Positions 22,193-34,100 of a DNA stretch of 64,000 nucleotides are shown in pieces. Both the position numbers and the translations under genes were made by a program. The stretch lies in the NCBI GenBank assembly GCA_017979445.1, contig CM030708.1, forward strand, positions 29,669,613 to 29,733,612, given 5' to 3'. Source of the DNA: Akebia trifoliata. Its lineage: Eukaryota; Streptophyta; Magnoliopsida; Ranunculales; Lardizabalaceae. The stretch's first letter is position 1. Every line of letters begins with the position of its first letter. The notes beneath the pieces are model-generated. The model worked only from the letters and a program-made list of their open reading frames with translations, was not told the DNA's origin and did no database searches.

Positions 22193-25100
22193 ATGAGAGA
22201 ATTTCGAAGCTGGTTTTCTTCTTGTTTCGGTCCTCTGTGTTACCACATCGTTGCGTTTCTCCTTATCGGATCTTTCCACGGAAGCTTCGTTCATGGCGGA
22301 GATTTCTACGGAGACTACTCTAAGCTCTCTGGAATTATAATCCCAGGTTACGCTTCGACTCAGCTCCGAGCTTGGTCCATCCTCGACTGCCCTTATTCAC
22401 CTCTCGATTTCAACCCTCTCGATTCAGTCTGGCTCGACACCACCAAAGTAAAGCTTTCCTCACGATCCTTCCTCACCTTCATCATTGCTTCAATTTTTTT
22501 TTCTTCATCTAGGTTTTCGTTATTAGTTCAGTTGTTCTATCAATCTCTTAAACCTTTTTTGATTCTTGAGTTGTTTATCTTTCTTTGCTTAGTAGCATTT
22601 GCAAATTGTGTAGCTTTTTTATTTTTATTTTTATCATTGAATGTTTGTATTCAGCTTGTTTAGAGTGTAATTGGTCTCATAATGTATTAAATATTGGCTT
22701 TGTATCTTATTCAAAACTTATTCATTTCTATTGTATTTTGTACTGGAGTTTAAATTCATCAATTTTGAATGGGTATGTATTGTAGACTGCATCTTGATAC
22801 AAACATAACCAATGCACGTAGGTGTTAATGGTGTGGGAATTTAAGCTCTTACCCCTTTGTGGTCATAACCATAGTAACCAAGTTTGGATTCCATAATTAT
22901 TCAGTTGCTTAGGATAAATTTGGGAAAGTTTCGTTTAAAATTGGCAAAATTTCAAGGTAATACACAGATGATGTTTTTGGGTTTCTTACAAAAACCCTAT
23001 CTTCAACCTCCCTAAAAACCAAACCAAATAAAATCTTAGGTTCAAGAGTAAAAATGTTGCCATATTCATTCGGCAATTAATTGATAATTCTTCGATTCAT
23101 CGTTTAAATCAGCTAGTCCCTTATTTGGAGAATTTTATAGATTTTTGGAAAAATTCGGAGAATTTTGTGACTATATTCATAACACACCACCATACTCTGC
23201 ATTCAACATTTGCAAGGTGGTTCACTCTGCGGAGGTTTTCACGTTGTTACTTCTTTTCTAGGCCCCTAGAGAGCCCTTTCCCTAGGGCTCTGTGTAGGGC
23301 TGTCGATGGGTGAGTTCAGGCCAGGCTTGGTTGAACCCTAAATCCATAAAGAGACGGGCTTTACCTAAACCAGCCCTATACCCTTATCAGTCCTAAATCA
23401 ACTAAACTCTAGCCCTTACAAGCTCAGGCCGGGTTAGGGCAAAAAAAAGACTATAAATCAACAGTTTAATGAAAGGAGTGAACTTTTCTAATATATATAT
23501 TCCTTTTGTTTTTGAAGATTATTCAATCAAATTTAAAATTATTGCCCTATTTTACTGATAAAAAAATAGTTATAGATGAGAGTTAAATATAATTATACAA
23601 TGTATTTTACATTTATTTAAGTTTGAATTGAAAAATATTCATATAACTAAATACATAATGTATATATCCATAAGATTTAGTAGCGGACCGGGCAGACTCG
23701 ACACTATAAAGCCCTAGCCCAACCCGGATTTGGCGGGCCGACAATTGTTGAGTTTGGCCCTACCTTTGTTGAAGCAATATGAAGGCCCTAACCATTGTCT
23801 TGTCGGGTGGGCTGGGACCAGGCTAAGGGGCCAACGGGCTTGATTGACAACCCTAGCTCTGTGTCAGCTTTTACTATGGTACCCTTCTTAGGTCCTTAGG
23901 TATCCCTTTCCCAAAGTTGTCCCTTCCATTGATGCTTTTTGGTGGTTGACTCAGTGACAACTCACTCACTCTAGTACACTTCTTTTTGAGTCCTCAGTTA
24001 GCTCTTTCCCCAAGTCTTGCCGTTTGAGGTTTTAACCTAAGATGTGGTGTTGGCTTTGTTACCATTTGATTCACACCTATACAATACACAAAAACACCTA
24101 GGTGTTAATTGTGTTGAAAGTTAAATCCTTATCTATTTCAAATTCACGACACATCTTAAGAAGAAGTACTATTACTTTATTAGGTAAGTGGGTCTGCAAA
24201 GTGGAAATTTGGAAGTTGACTTGAAGCAAAGTCAATGATCCGATTCTGCTAGCTGAGTGAAATTTTATTTCACAATTCATTTTGTGGTTGTATTTGGTAA
24301 TCTTAATTGCTTGGAAAAGCTAATTATTGTGAACAAAAACATATATTATCGATGTGTTTCTCTGTGGGGATAATGACTAATTCTTGTGTCCTAGAAAAGG
24401 GGAATGTGAAGTTAATTTCATTTGGTGTTTATAAATGTTCCACACAAAAATAGATAGACGTGCTACTTTGCATAGCATTCCTTAACCTTTGAAGTGGATG
24501 ATCTCAGGGTATTTATTTCATGCAGGTTCTTTCTGCTGTAAATTGTTGGCTTAAGTGCATGTTGTTGGACCCTTACAATCAAACAGATCACCCTGAATGC
24601 AAATCGCGACCTGATAGTGGTCTCTCTGCAATTACAGAAATTGATCCAGGCTATATAACTGGTAATATCTTGTTTGCATGCTTGTTTGTTTTCTATAAAT
24701 TTATTCATTCTTTTATCTTTAAGTCTTTTCATTTTCAATCCTGGGAGTTGTTAACTTTGTTAGAGCTTACCATTGTGTTCATTTTTCGAAGTAGCATCTA
24801 TTATGGTTGAATTCTTGACCAAGGGTTTTCAATTAACTGGAGAAGGCAGCAATCTGGATAACATATATCATTCCTTAGTGTACCATAAGAATGTGTTGAG
24901 GTAGTAAAAGTATACTATATTTTTGAAGTGGTTAATGTTGTTTCTTGTTTGTGAATGTTAATGTTAGTAAATGGGGAATGTTTTACCATCACTGTCTTGC
25001 CCCCCCTTCCAAATTTTATGTTTTCAATCAGAAACGAGGGCTAATTATCTGTTGGTCTACATTACTTTGTTCCCCTTCTACAAAGAAATCCTTCACATTT

Positions 25101-28100
25101 CACATCACACTTTTTGAGGTGGCTGTGCCAATTTCTCAAGTCTCAACTTCTATTTGTTGCTTTAAGATATAATGTTCTAGAATTACAATGTCAAAAGCAC
25201 CTAGTGTCCTAGAATTATAATGTTCTGTTATATTTTGTAATGTGAGCTAAGGCCTGATACTTGAGAATCATTAGCAAATTTGTTTGCTTCAAAAAAGTGA
25301 AGTGTTGAAACTGAAGCTGTTGAAATTTGATATGGGGATGTGGAAAAGTTAGGTATAGTTTTGTCCTATGGAAAGAAATTTCTGGCTTGAAAGCGAAGAA
25401 GATGCTGATGACCCTATCCTTAATTATTTTCTCTAGTAAACACATAAAAACTCCATAAGTATAACCATGGGTTTCTACAGTGAAACCTAAACTTTATCAT
25501 GGCCTATGACAAACCTCACTAGTACGTATCACCATATCAGGACCGCTGTTCTTGTGATACATTACTTCTGTTTGATTGGACCACCACCATCCACCGTGTT
25601 CCAACCTTCTTTTGGCGCTACAAATTCTGTTGCGAGACTTGAACTTATTCATCATTTAATTACTCTGTGTTGTGCTTTTCAGTGTCTTGATCATTCTTGC
25701 CAATTATTCATCAATTCATCCAATCAATCCTTCTTTCTCTTTATACCTCAGAAGAACCTGCTTGCATTATGGATGACTAAGGGTTATTGATGTAGAGACC
25801 TTGTTTTTCACATTTGAGTGCTAGCGTTGTGTTGGAGAAGTGGGAACCTTAATCACTTTCCCTTTCCTATTTATATTGATGAAATTTTACTTTTCAAAAG
25901 ATAATTATTTTTTACCATACCCATTGGATGTTGCTTCTCAAAGGGAACTCAGTCACCAACTTGTTTTTTATTTTCGCAACTATTGAGACAAGTTATACAG
26001 ATTCTTCTGTTGTTAGATCACTTTTTTTTGGTAGAACTGCATGCGTATACCTAAAAAATTTCTCTTTCTTTAATGGACCATTCTCACCTAGAAAATGATG
26101 CATGAATCAGGTCCTCTTTCTTCAGTCTGGAAAGAATGGGTTAAATGGTGCATAGAATTTGGTATCGAGGCAAATGCAATCCTTGCTGTTCCATATGATT
26201 GGAGGCTGTCAGCATCAATGCTTGAGCAGAGAGATCTTTACTTTCACAAGCTAAAGTATGTAGATCTTTGATTTGTTCTTTGCTGCATACTCACAGGCTA
26301 TTTTCTCCAGCTACATATATTTGGTTGTGTTCATTGTTCAAAATTGTTTCATTTCGGTGGAGCATTCTGTTTTTGGCCTAGACTGGAACTAAACATTGAA
26401 TGTTTCGGATTGTCTCGAAATGTTTCAGAATGTCCAGGAATGTTTCAGTTGAGACCATCTCAGTTTTTCTTCTGACCAAAACATTGTCTAAAACAAGATT
26501 CTTACCTTGGTTTGTTGCTTATTTATTCTGTAGGTTTATGTAAATGAGGTGTTAACCTGAATTAGTCTTGGCTGTGTTGCTTATTCGTTCTGTAGCTTTT
26601 TGTAATGTGGGTAATAACCCGAATTAGTCACCCTCGACTCCATGATGAAGTTGGCTACTTGGCATCACGCATTCTATATCTTGAAGAACTTTTGAATATG
26701 AAATGGATGAGGTCTAAGGGTGTAATGCACACCACATGATAATGTGGAAACTGTTGTTTTCTTCTTCTTCTTTTTTGGTTCTATTTTTTTATTTTTTATT
26801 TTGTTATCAATGCGGATGCCTGTGTTGGGGACACTAGTATCTCGGATATTGGAAGTAAAACAATGAGGCCAGAAACCTGAAGGACCATGTTAGAATGATC
26901 CAAATCAAGGGGTTTTTGTTTCCCTATTGGAGCTTGGAATGATGGCACAGGCCACAAAAATGGGTTTAGATTAACGCTTATATCACTAGCCATCCCATTC
27001 TTGGAAGCAGACATTAGTAACACTTTTTTCCAAATGTGCCGTTTAATGTTAAGTTGTGCACTTATTGTTTTCCAACCAATAACAGCACCGGTAGCTATTG
27101 TCACATATCTGGGTGATATTCTCGTGGCAAACGGTTTGCATATGCTTTACAAAGTATGGTTAAATGATCATTTAATGTGCATATTATCGGTCAAGAGGCA
27201 TATTATAAATTTCTACATTTGGAAGTTAAAATCTCTCTTTCTCTCTCTCATATATATATATATATATATTTTAAATACAAGGTACTCTTGGCTTTGGACA
27301 AGTCCAGTCAGATGAATTGTTCTCACGGGCAAGAATTAATGTTATAATATAGTTATTTGCTAAGAGTTAGTAAATGTATGATTTAATCTTGAAAAATTTC
27401 TCATTGTTACAGACTGACTTTTGAAACTGCTCTTAAACTTCGTGGGGGTCCTTCATTAGTTTTTGCCCATTCTTTGGGAAACAACGTCTTCCGCTACTTC
27501 TTGGAATGGCTGAAGCTAGAAATTGCACCAAAAAAGTATGTCCAATGGCTTGATGACCACATACTTGCCTATTTCGCAGTTGGTATTCTCTTTATTTCCT
27601 TTGAAACCAATTTGCTTTAATTCTTCGTCCTTAGATAATGGCAGTATGTACCATTTACCTAATCACCTCGTGGTTGTTTTCAGGAGCCCCTCTTCTAGGT
27701 TCTTCTCAGACAGTCAAAGCAATGCTGTCTGGAGAGACGTTTGGCCTTCCGGTTGCTGAGGTCTCTCTCTCTCTCTCTGACATACTTCTCTGATTATAGA
27801 CCAGTAGCTAATGCATTTTATTTAGGGAGCTTATTGTTTGGTAATAAGGTTTTCCCATCCATTTTTTGTAGTTATGAACAGAAGCATATTATTGAAAAGT
27901 TAGTTTTCTTTCGGTGAATCATGAAAGCACATTTGTTTATATGTCAGCTGCATTTAGGGGTCAGTAGACATGACCTGGAATCAGTTCTAGCTTAAGATGA
28001 ACCCTATGTTTCCATGAACTAGGACTTGTCAAATATATATGCCATCAAGGTTGTGTTGAAGGATTTGAAGAACAATTGTTTAAGAGAGGATACCACCTTA

Positions 28101-31100
28101 AAAATGGAATGTGAAGGAATTGTGTAGCAGATCCCGGATATTTTTGATGGGGATTTGTTGATTGATTGACTGTTTAGTCATTATAAGAACTGGTGGGGGC
28201 ATGTCAGTACTTGTTGTGGTAGAGGTAGTAATGCGGAACGCAACTGATTATGAGAATTACTGCAATTTTATTTCGTCAGTGGCGAAATCTTCCCAGTCGA
28301 GGAGAATTGACGAGGACATCAAATCTTAAAGCATAGATTTTAGTTTTTATCTAGATTTCTGTTTTAAGGTTTTATTTTCATGTTTTTTGAACTTATTTTG
28401 ATGTTTTATTGGCTCATGGCCTTAGTATAGTATGTAGGGGCAGTTTATTAACTTTACTTTGTCTTTTATTTAAGTTTATTAGGGTTTGAAAATTAGGAGA
28501 GAGAAAGTTACGAAATTTAGGTTTATTTATTTGGTGTTTTAGTTTGATTAGGACTCTTAAATTTATTTTCTTTATATAGATTGTATTAGTTTTTTTATAT
28601 ATATTAATGAATGAACAATGAAGATTTTGATGAATAAAGAATGTGTTTCTTTAATGGAGTGAAATGAGTTCTCCACCATTTTTGATGTGATCTCAAGAAA
28701 CTCTTGGTGTGATTTCAAGGTTCTATCTTTCTATCCCTTCTTTTAATCTTTTTTTATTTTTTATTTTTATTTTTTTTTCATCTTGATTCTTGATTTTTGA
28801 ATTCCCTTTCTTGATTCTTGATTCTACAAATCCCATTTTGTTTTACCCTTTAATCTTTCTCCACTTTCTTTAACCCTTACTTTATTAATCTCCTAAACCA
28901 AATCTACCCTATACCCAAATACCCTAAATCCCCTATTTTTCTAAAATCAAAATTTATTTTTATTGTCGCCCAAATCCTTAACCCAATCCCCAACCAGATT
29001 TTCCTAAATCCCCTATTTTTTCAAAATCAAATTCCATTTTCTTACATTGAGATTTGGGGTCATACTTGCCCAAAATCCAAAGTCAAATTCCATTTTCTTA
29101 TCTCCCCTCATCGTCCCACATCAGGTAGATGTGGCGAAAAAAATAATTGGATAGTGAAAAATTGAACAGAGGTGAGTTTACTCTTTTAATTATTTCAACA
29201 TTAAAGAGAAAAGAGAGGGGGAGGCTTAAGGAAGAACATTGCAAACTTTAGGCAACTGTTTGCCCTTCAGTAGTCTTTATAATAGTAAAGATCTGTTTTT
29301 CGACACTGTTAGTCTAATCAGATATATTAAACTGTAATAAGGTGAAATATGATACACCATATTATTCTCACGAGGATTAGACTTCATACAGATTAGGATG
29401 AGATTGGTTAAGAGTTTGAGTTTATGTTTAGTTAAGTTTTCTCCCCATTGATTTTTATATAAAACCTATCAGGGTCATGCAATTGTTATCGGAGAATCAA
29501 TAAAATCTTTGCGTTATGCGACAGAAATATCACTTGAAAAATGCTTAAAATGCATTCTTGTACTAGGCATATTTTGGTGCTTTGAGGATACCTAACACAA
29601 TAATAGTTATGAAGTTTGGCCGTGGTGAGTTATTCAATTGTTGGTCCAAGTTTTAGGATGTGCACTATTTTCTGCTATGGTTTGTTCCTGCTTTCCCTTT
29701 CATTATTGGCCATGGGACTATGTTTAGCAATTTTAATTTTTTAATTTTTAAAATTTTTTTTATCATTTGTACCAAAGGATTACTCTATGATTGAAGATGT
29801 CATTTGTAACCAACCTTTTTTATAGTATACATTTTCTAAATGATCTAGTGACCTTACACTAGCTTCTTGGGGCTTTCAGGATTTTTTTGACCGCAGTCTC
29901 CTTGTGTTATTTGGTAATCATCTGTATTAACACATGATAATTGTTTGCTTGTGCAATATATCAGGGAACTGCCAGATTAATGTTTAGATCATTTGGTTCT
30001 TCACTATGGATGATGCCATTCTCGAAGTATTGTAGGACTGATAATATATATTGGAAGCATTTCTTTGAGGGAAGAGAGAAGGCCCATCACAAGTACCACT
30101 GTGATGGCATGGAATATCGATTAAATTACTCCGGATGGCCAACAAATATTATAGTCATTGAAATTCCTTCAAAGCGAGGTGCAGCTTGAGAGCCTTATGC
30201 ATCTCTAAGATGGATATAACTTTTGTATTAATTAATGCTTATAATCTTCTGTTCATGGATTTATATTTGCAGGCGTTGATGCCTATCCATCAATTTCAGA
30301 AGTGGCAGAGAGTAATCTTTCTAGCATGGAGTGTGGACTCCCTACTCAGTTATCTTTTTCTGCCAGAGAAATATCAGATGGGACGTTTTTCAAAGCAATA
30401 GAGGATTATGATCCAGATAGCAAAAGGCTCTTGTATCAGCTACATAAGTGAGTTCTGTTGTTATTAACTGGTTCGTTCATGCATCTTCACGCGTTATTGC
30501 TAGTTGCTAATGCTAAGGAAAAGATTGGTTCTTAACTAGGTGAATAATGATGCATGATTTCTGGCCCCAATGGTTGTATAACTGGCTGCTTGTGTTGAAA
30601 ATAATTTTACTTTTCTTGGGTCATTGGGGTGAGTTTGTGATGATTGTGTTCTAATTGATTGGGGTTATGCTTCGTTTCATCAATTAGGAGATCAGGTAGT
30701 CATTTATATACTAAGTCAGCTTGCTCGGTCTCCCATTCTGTGGAATACATCTGTTTGGATAGCTCTAGTATGTAGAGTTTGTTTCTCTTGGTTCTTGCAG
30801 CATGATACAGACATTGTATGCACATCCTCTGCAACAATTGTTTTTTAAATATAAATAAAAGGAAGCAAGTTTACAAGATGGAGTTTGAAAAAATCTCTCA
30901 AAAAAAGAAAATGAAAAATAAAACAAGCCAACAAAGGTGTTTTCTGCAACATTCATTTTATTTGGTGGTGAAAAAGAACTCTTCATTATCAAGGGACTGA
31001 AACATGTTCCATTGTATGTCGAGCTAATCTTCAAAACTTGTAATGTTTTATGAGCTGAGTTCAGCACACATTTGTTGCAAAAGAAGTTTGTTACTTGTAC

Positions 31101-34100
31101 ATTTTTAATGACATGTAGCTCTTTTATACCTCTTTATAAAGCCACATTTCTTATTTTCCATGCCAAACATGTGATCATTTGCCTTCGAAGGCAAGATGAC
31201 CAAATTTGTTTATTTTTATTTTTTAAATTACATACTTTCTCACTATTCTCTGTACATTTTGAGATTCTCATTATGAAAAAAAAAATGTGTAATTCTGTTG
31301 TAAAATCTTTCCAACAGGTTTATGTTTGCAATGCTGGATATTTCAGGTTGTATCATGGTGATCCAGTGTTAAATCCTCTTACACCTTGGGATAGACCACC
31401 TTTGAAGAACATTTTTTGTATATATGGAGTAGATTCAAAGACTGAGGTATAGCTGCTTCGTTTGACCAAAAGCAGCATTCTTATTTGCAGTGGCCCAACT
31501 ATAGATACTTCTAGAACCATGTCTATCAATTGCGTTCAAGAATTATTTGTTTATTTTACTATACTAATAATGATTCTTACATGGCTTGCATTTTTTGCAA
31601 AAAATATTTATGATTTTTTTTTACTGCTCCCTCCTTTGTTTATCTAAATATTGGACTTTTTTCCCCCTTAAAACTAAAACTGTCAACCTTCATTTTTAGT
31701 TGGTATCTGGATGTGAGGTGGTGGAAGAGAGAGGTAGTGGGAGCTTATAGATGTGTGGGTGAGCAATCTTCATGGATTCTCGCATGGGTGTACGTTTCAT
31801 GGAACCAATTTTTGGAGGAATTAGATGATGTAGAAGGTGATTTGGACTTCTCTTGGTATATGGGAGTGGGGATTTGATGCCCATAGATTCTTTGATGAAA
31901 AGAACAATGGTGGCAAGGTGACAACAAATATGAGGGATTTTGTTAATAGGAACTTTCTGATATATCTTCCACTGGAAGGCAACTTGCTTACTTGGACAAA
32001 GAATCAAGAAAATCACATTCTTTATAGACTAGATGGCTTTCTGATCCTTGGAGGTTGAGGGCACATTTTCTGGGAGTCACCTAGATAGTCAAACTCTGAC
32101 CTATTTCAGACCATGTTTCCTTGATTTTGGAAAGTAATAGGTGTCCATCTCCTTTTCTACTTGAAAATGTGTGTTAAGGATCCGAACTTCATAGATAAAA
32201 TGCAAGGCTAGTGCAACTCCTCGTTTGAAGGGAGAGTTGGATTTATTTCTAGAATGAAACTTGAAGTCCTTGTGGAAAAAAAAAAATAGAAGTTTGGAAG
32301 AGTTGAGCTCAAAAAATTTGGCCCTTGGCACAATAGCAAGAATAGACAAAAAAAAAATAAGAGACCGGATCTATTTCAGCTAAAGAGGAGTATAATAATC
32401 GACCTTAAAGTGGAATACCCCAGCGGGTAGTCAAACTTGAGGAGATTGGTTAAATAAAAAAATCCATAGGTGAGATGATTGAAGGGTGGTGATAACAATT
32501 AATTTTTTAGTTACATGACAAATGCCCGAATAACATTCTCTTTATCTCTTCTATAAACCTTTTCTATTGTTTCTTCCTGGATTGTAGGTGGTAATGTTTA
32601 TAACCCTTTTGAGAAGCTTACTATCCAAGGAAGATACATTTGAGTATCTTAGGACCAAGTTTGGTACAGAAGGCATTTTGTATATAGATAAGGAGAATGG
32701 TCTAGTCATAGGAGTTCAAATGTAGATTTGAAGTTCAACACTAGACGGCATGCACTTAATAAAAATATGATATTGTGAGAATAGACTGACAAAAAAGTCT
32801 TGGGAACATTCATACCAAGTAAGAGGGTTTGAGCTATTTTGAGAATATGTTTTTCTTGCTGTCATACCTTATTCTTGTGGTTTATCAACACAAGTACTTG
32901 ATGTTCAATCCCATGTTACATAAAAGAAGACTCAAGTCCCTAGTACACGCCCCCCATCTCCTCTCCTGGGTTTTATCAAGCTGAGTACATATCACCTTAT
33001 GAAATTTCAGAAAATGAATATACTTCATACAAAATATGAATTTAGTACAAGAAAGTATTTTGTGTACAATCATCCGTAAAGTTATCTATGTGGCTACAGT
33101 TCTATTTTTTGTAGCTTATACCACCAAAGGATAGTTACCTTATTGTAACTGCGAGAATTTCATTTTGGTTGCTCCTGTTTTTATGTTTATAGATTGTGTG
33201 CCCCAATTTTATTCACTTGTTTGTGTGGGTGCTTGTGATTTTCTTTTAATATCATTTTGCTTTGGTCAGTAAAATCTTAGGTTTTTTCAATTGATGAGGT
33301 GGTGCCGTTGTGCCACCCTTGTGATTTTGGTATGAACTTGTCTTAGTGGCTACAGTTCTAGTTCTATAGCTTCACACCACTAATGGGTTGCCCCATACTT
33401 TGGTTTGATTCTAGTTTTCTGCTAATATGAAACCATCAGTGTGTGTTGTGGAGTAGGAATCAAAGTATCAGAAGCAAAAGTTCTAGTGATCAAGTGAGCA
33501 CAAACCACTGAATGACACACTGAGAGGATAGGGACCCAAAAAAAAAAACTTTGAGTATTTTTTGAAGTCTTCATTTGAATATAAGTGGTCTGTTGTGCTA
33601 ATTGATTAAGTTACCTGTTAGTGAGCGAGTCTTCATAAATTTCAATAACAAATTTTCTTTTCCGTTGCTGCCTTCCCCCCCCCCCCCCCCTCTTCTTTTC
33701 TAAGATGCAATTACTTTATGGAGTAGACCTTTTGGTGGATGTTCTGCATTTCATTAGATATTTTATTCATGTGATTAATATTTAAGCTGTCTTGGCAACT
33801 TACAAAGCAGGTAGGGTACCATTTTGCTCCAAGTGGCAAACCATATCCTGATAACTGGATCATAACTGATGTCATTTATGAGATTGAAGGAGCTCTATAC
33901 TCCAGGCAAGTTCTCTGAAACTTAGCTAAGAATCACTTTGGAATATGTTTATCAAACATGTTTGAGCATGTTGAAATACTTTAAGTTGACACTAAAACAT
34001 AGCACCAAATTCAGTGATTTATTAAAAAAGTTGTGTATCAAATCGCAGCTTTTTTTCCTTCACTTTTAATTCTGGAAGTAAGCCTTTTTAAGTTTTTTTC

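Noticed and set aside
22193..22663. 156-codon frame starting at the PSAT1 ATG
   Set aside because: Only the first 85 codons are exon 1. The rest reads through intron 1, after the GTAAAG donor at 22448, into low-complexity Phe/Leu text.
33901..33915. GT donor after AGGCAA for PSAT1 exon 9
   Set aside because: Splicing there to 35689 gives Gln-Val-Trp-Glu-Phe-Gly then TAG. The GC donor restores the family sequence.
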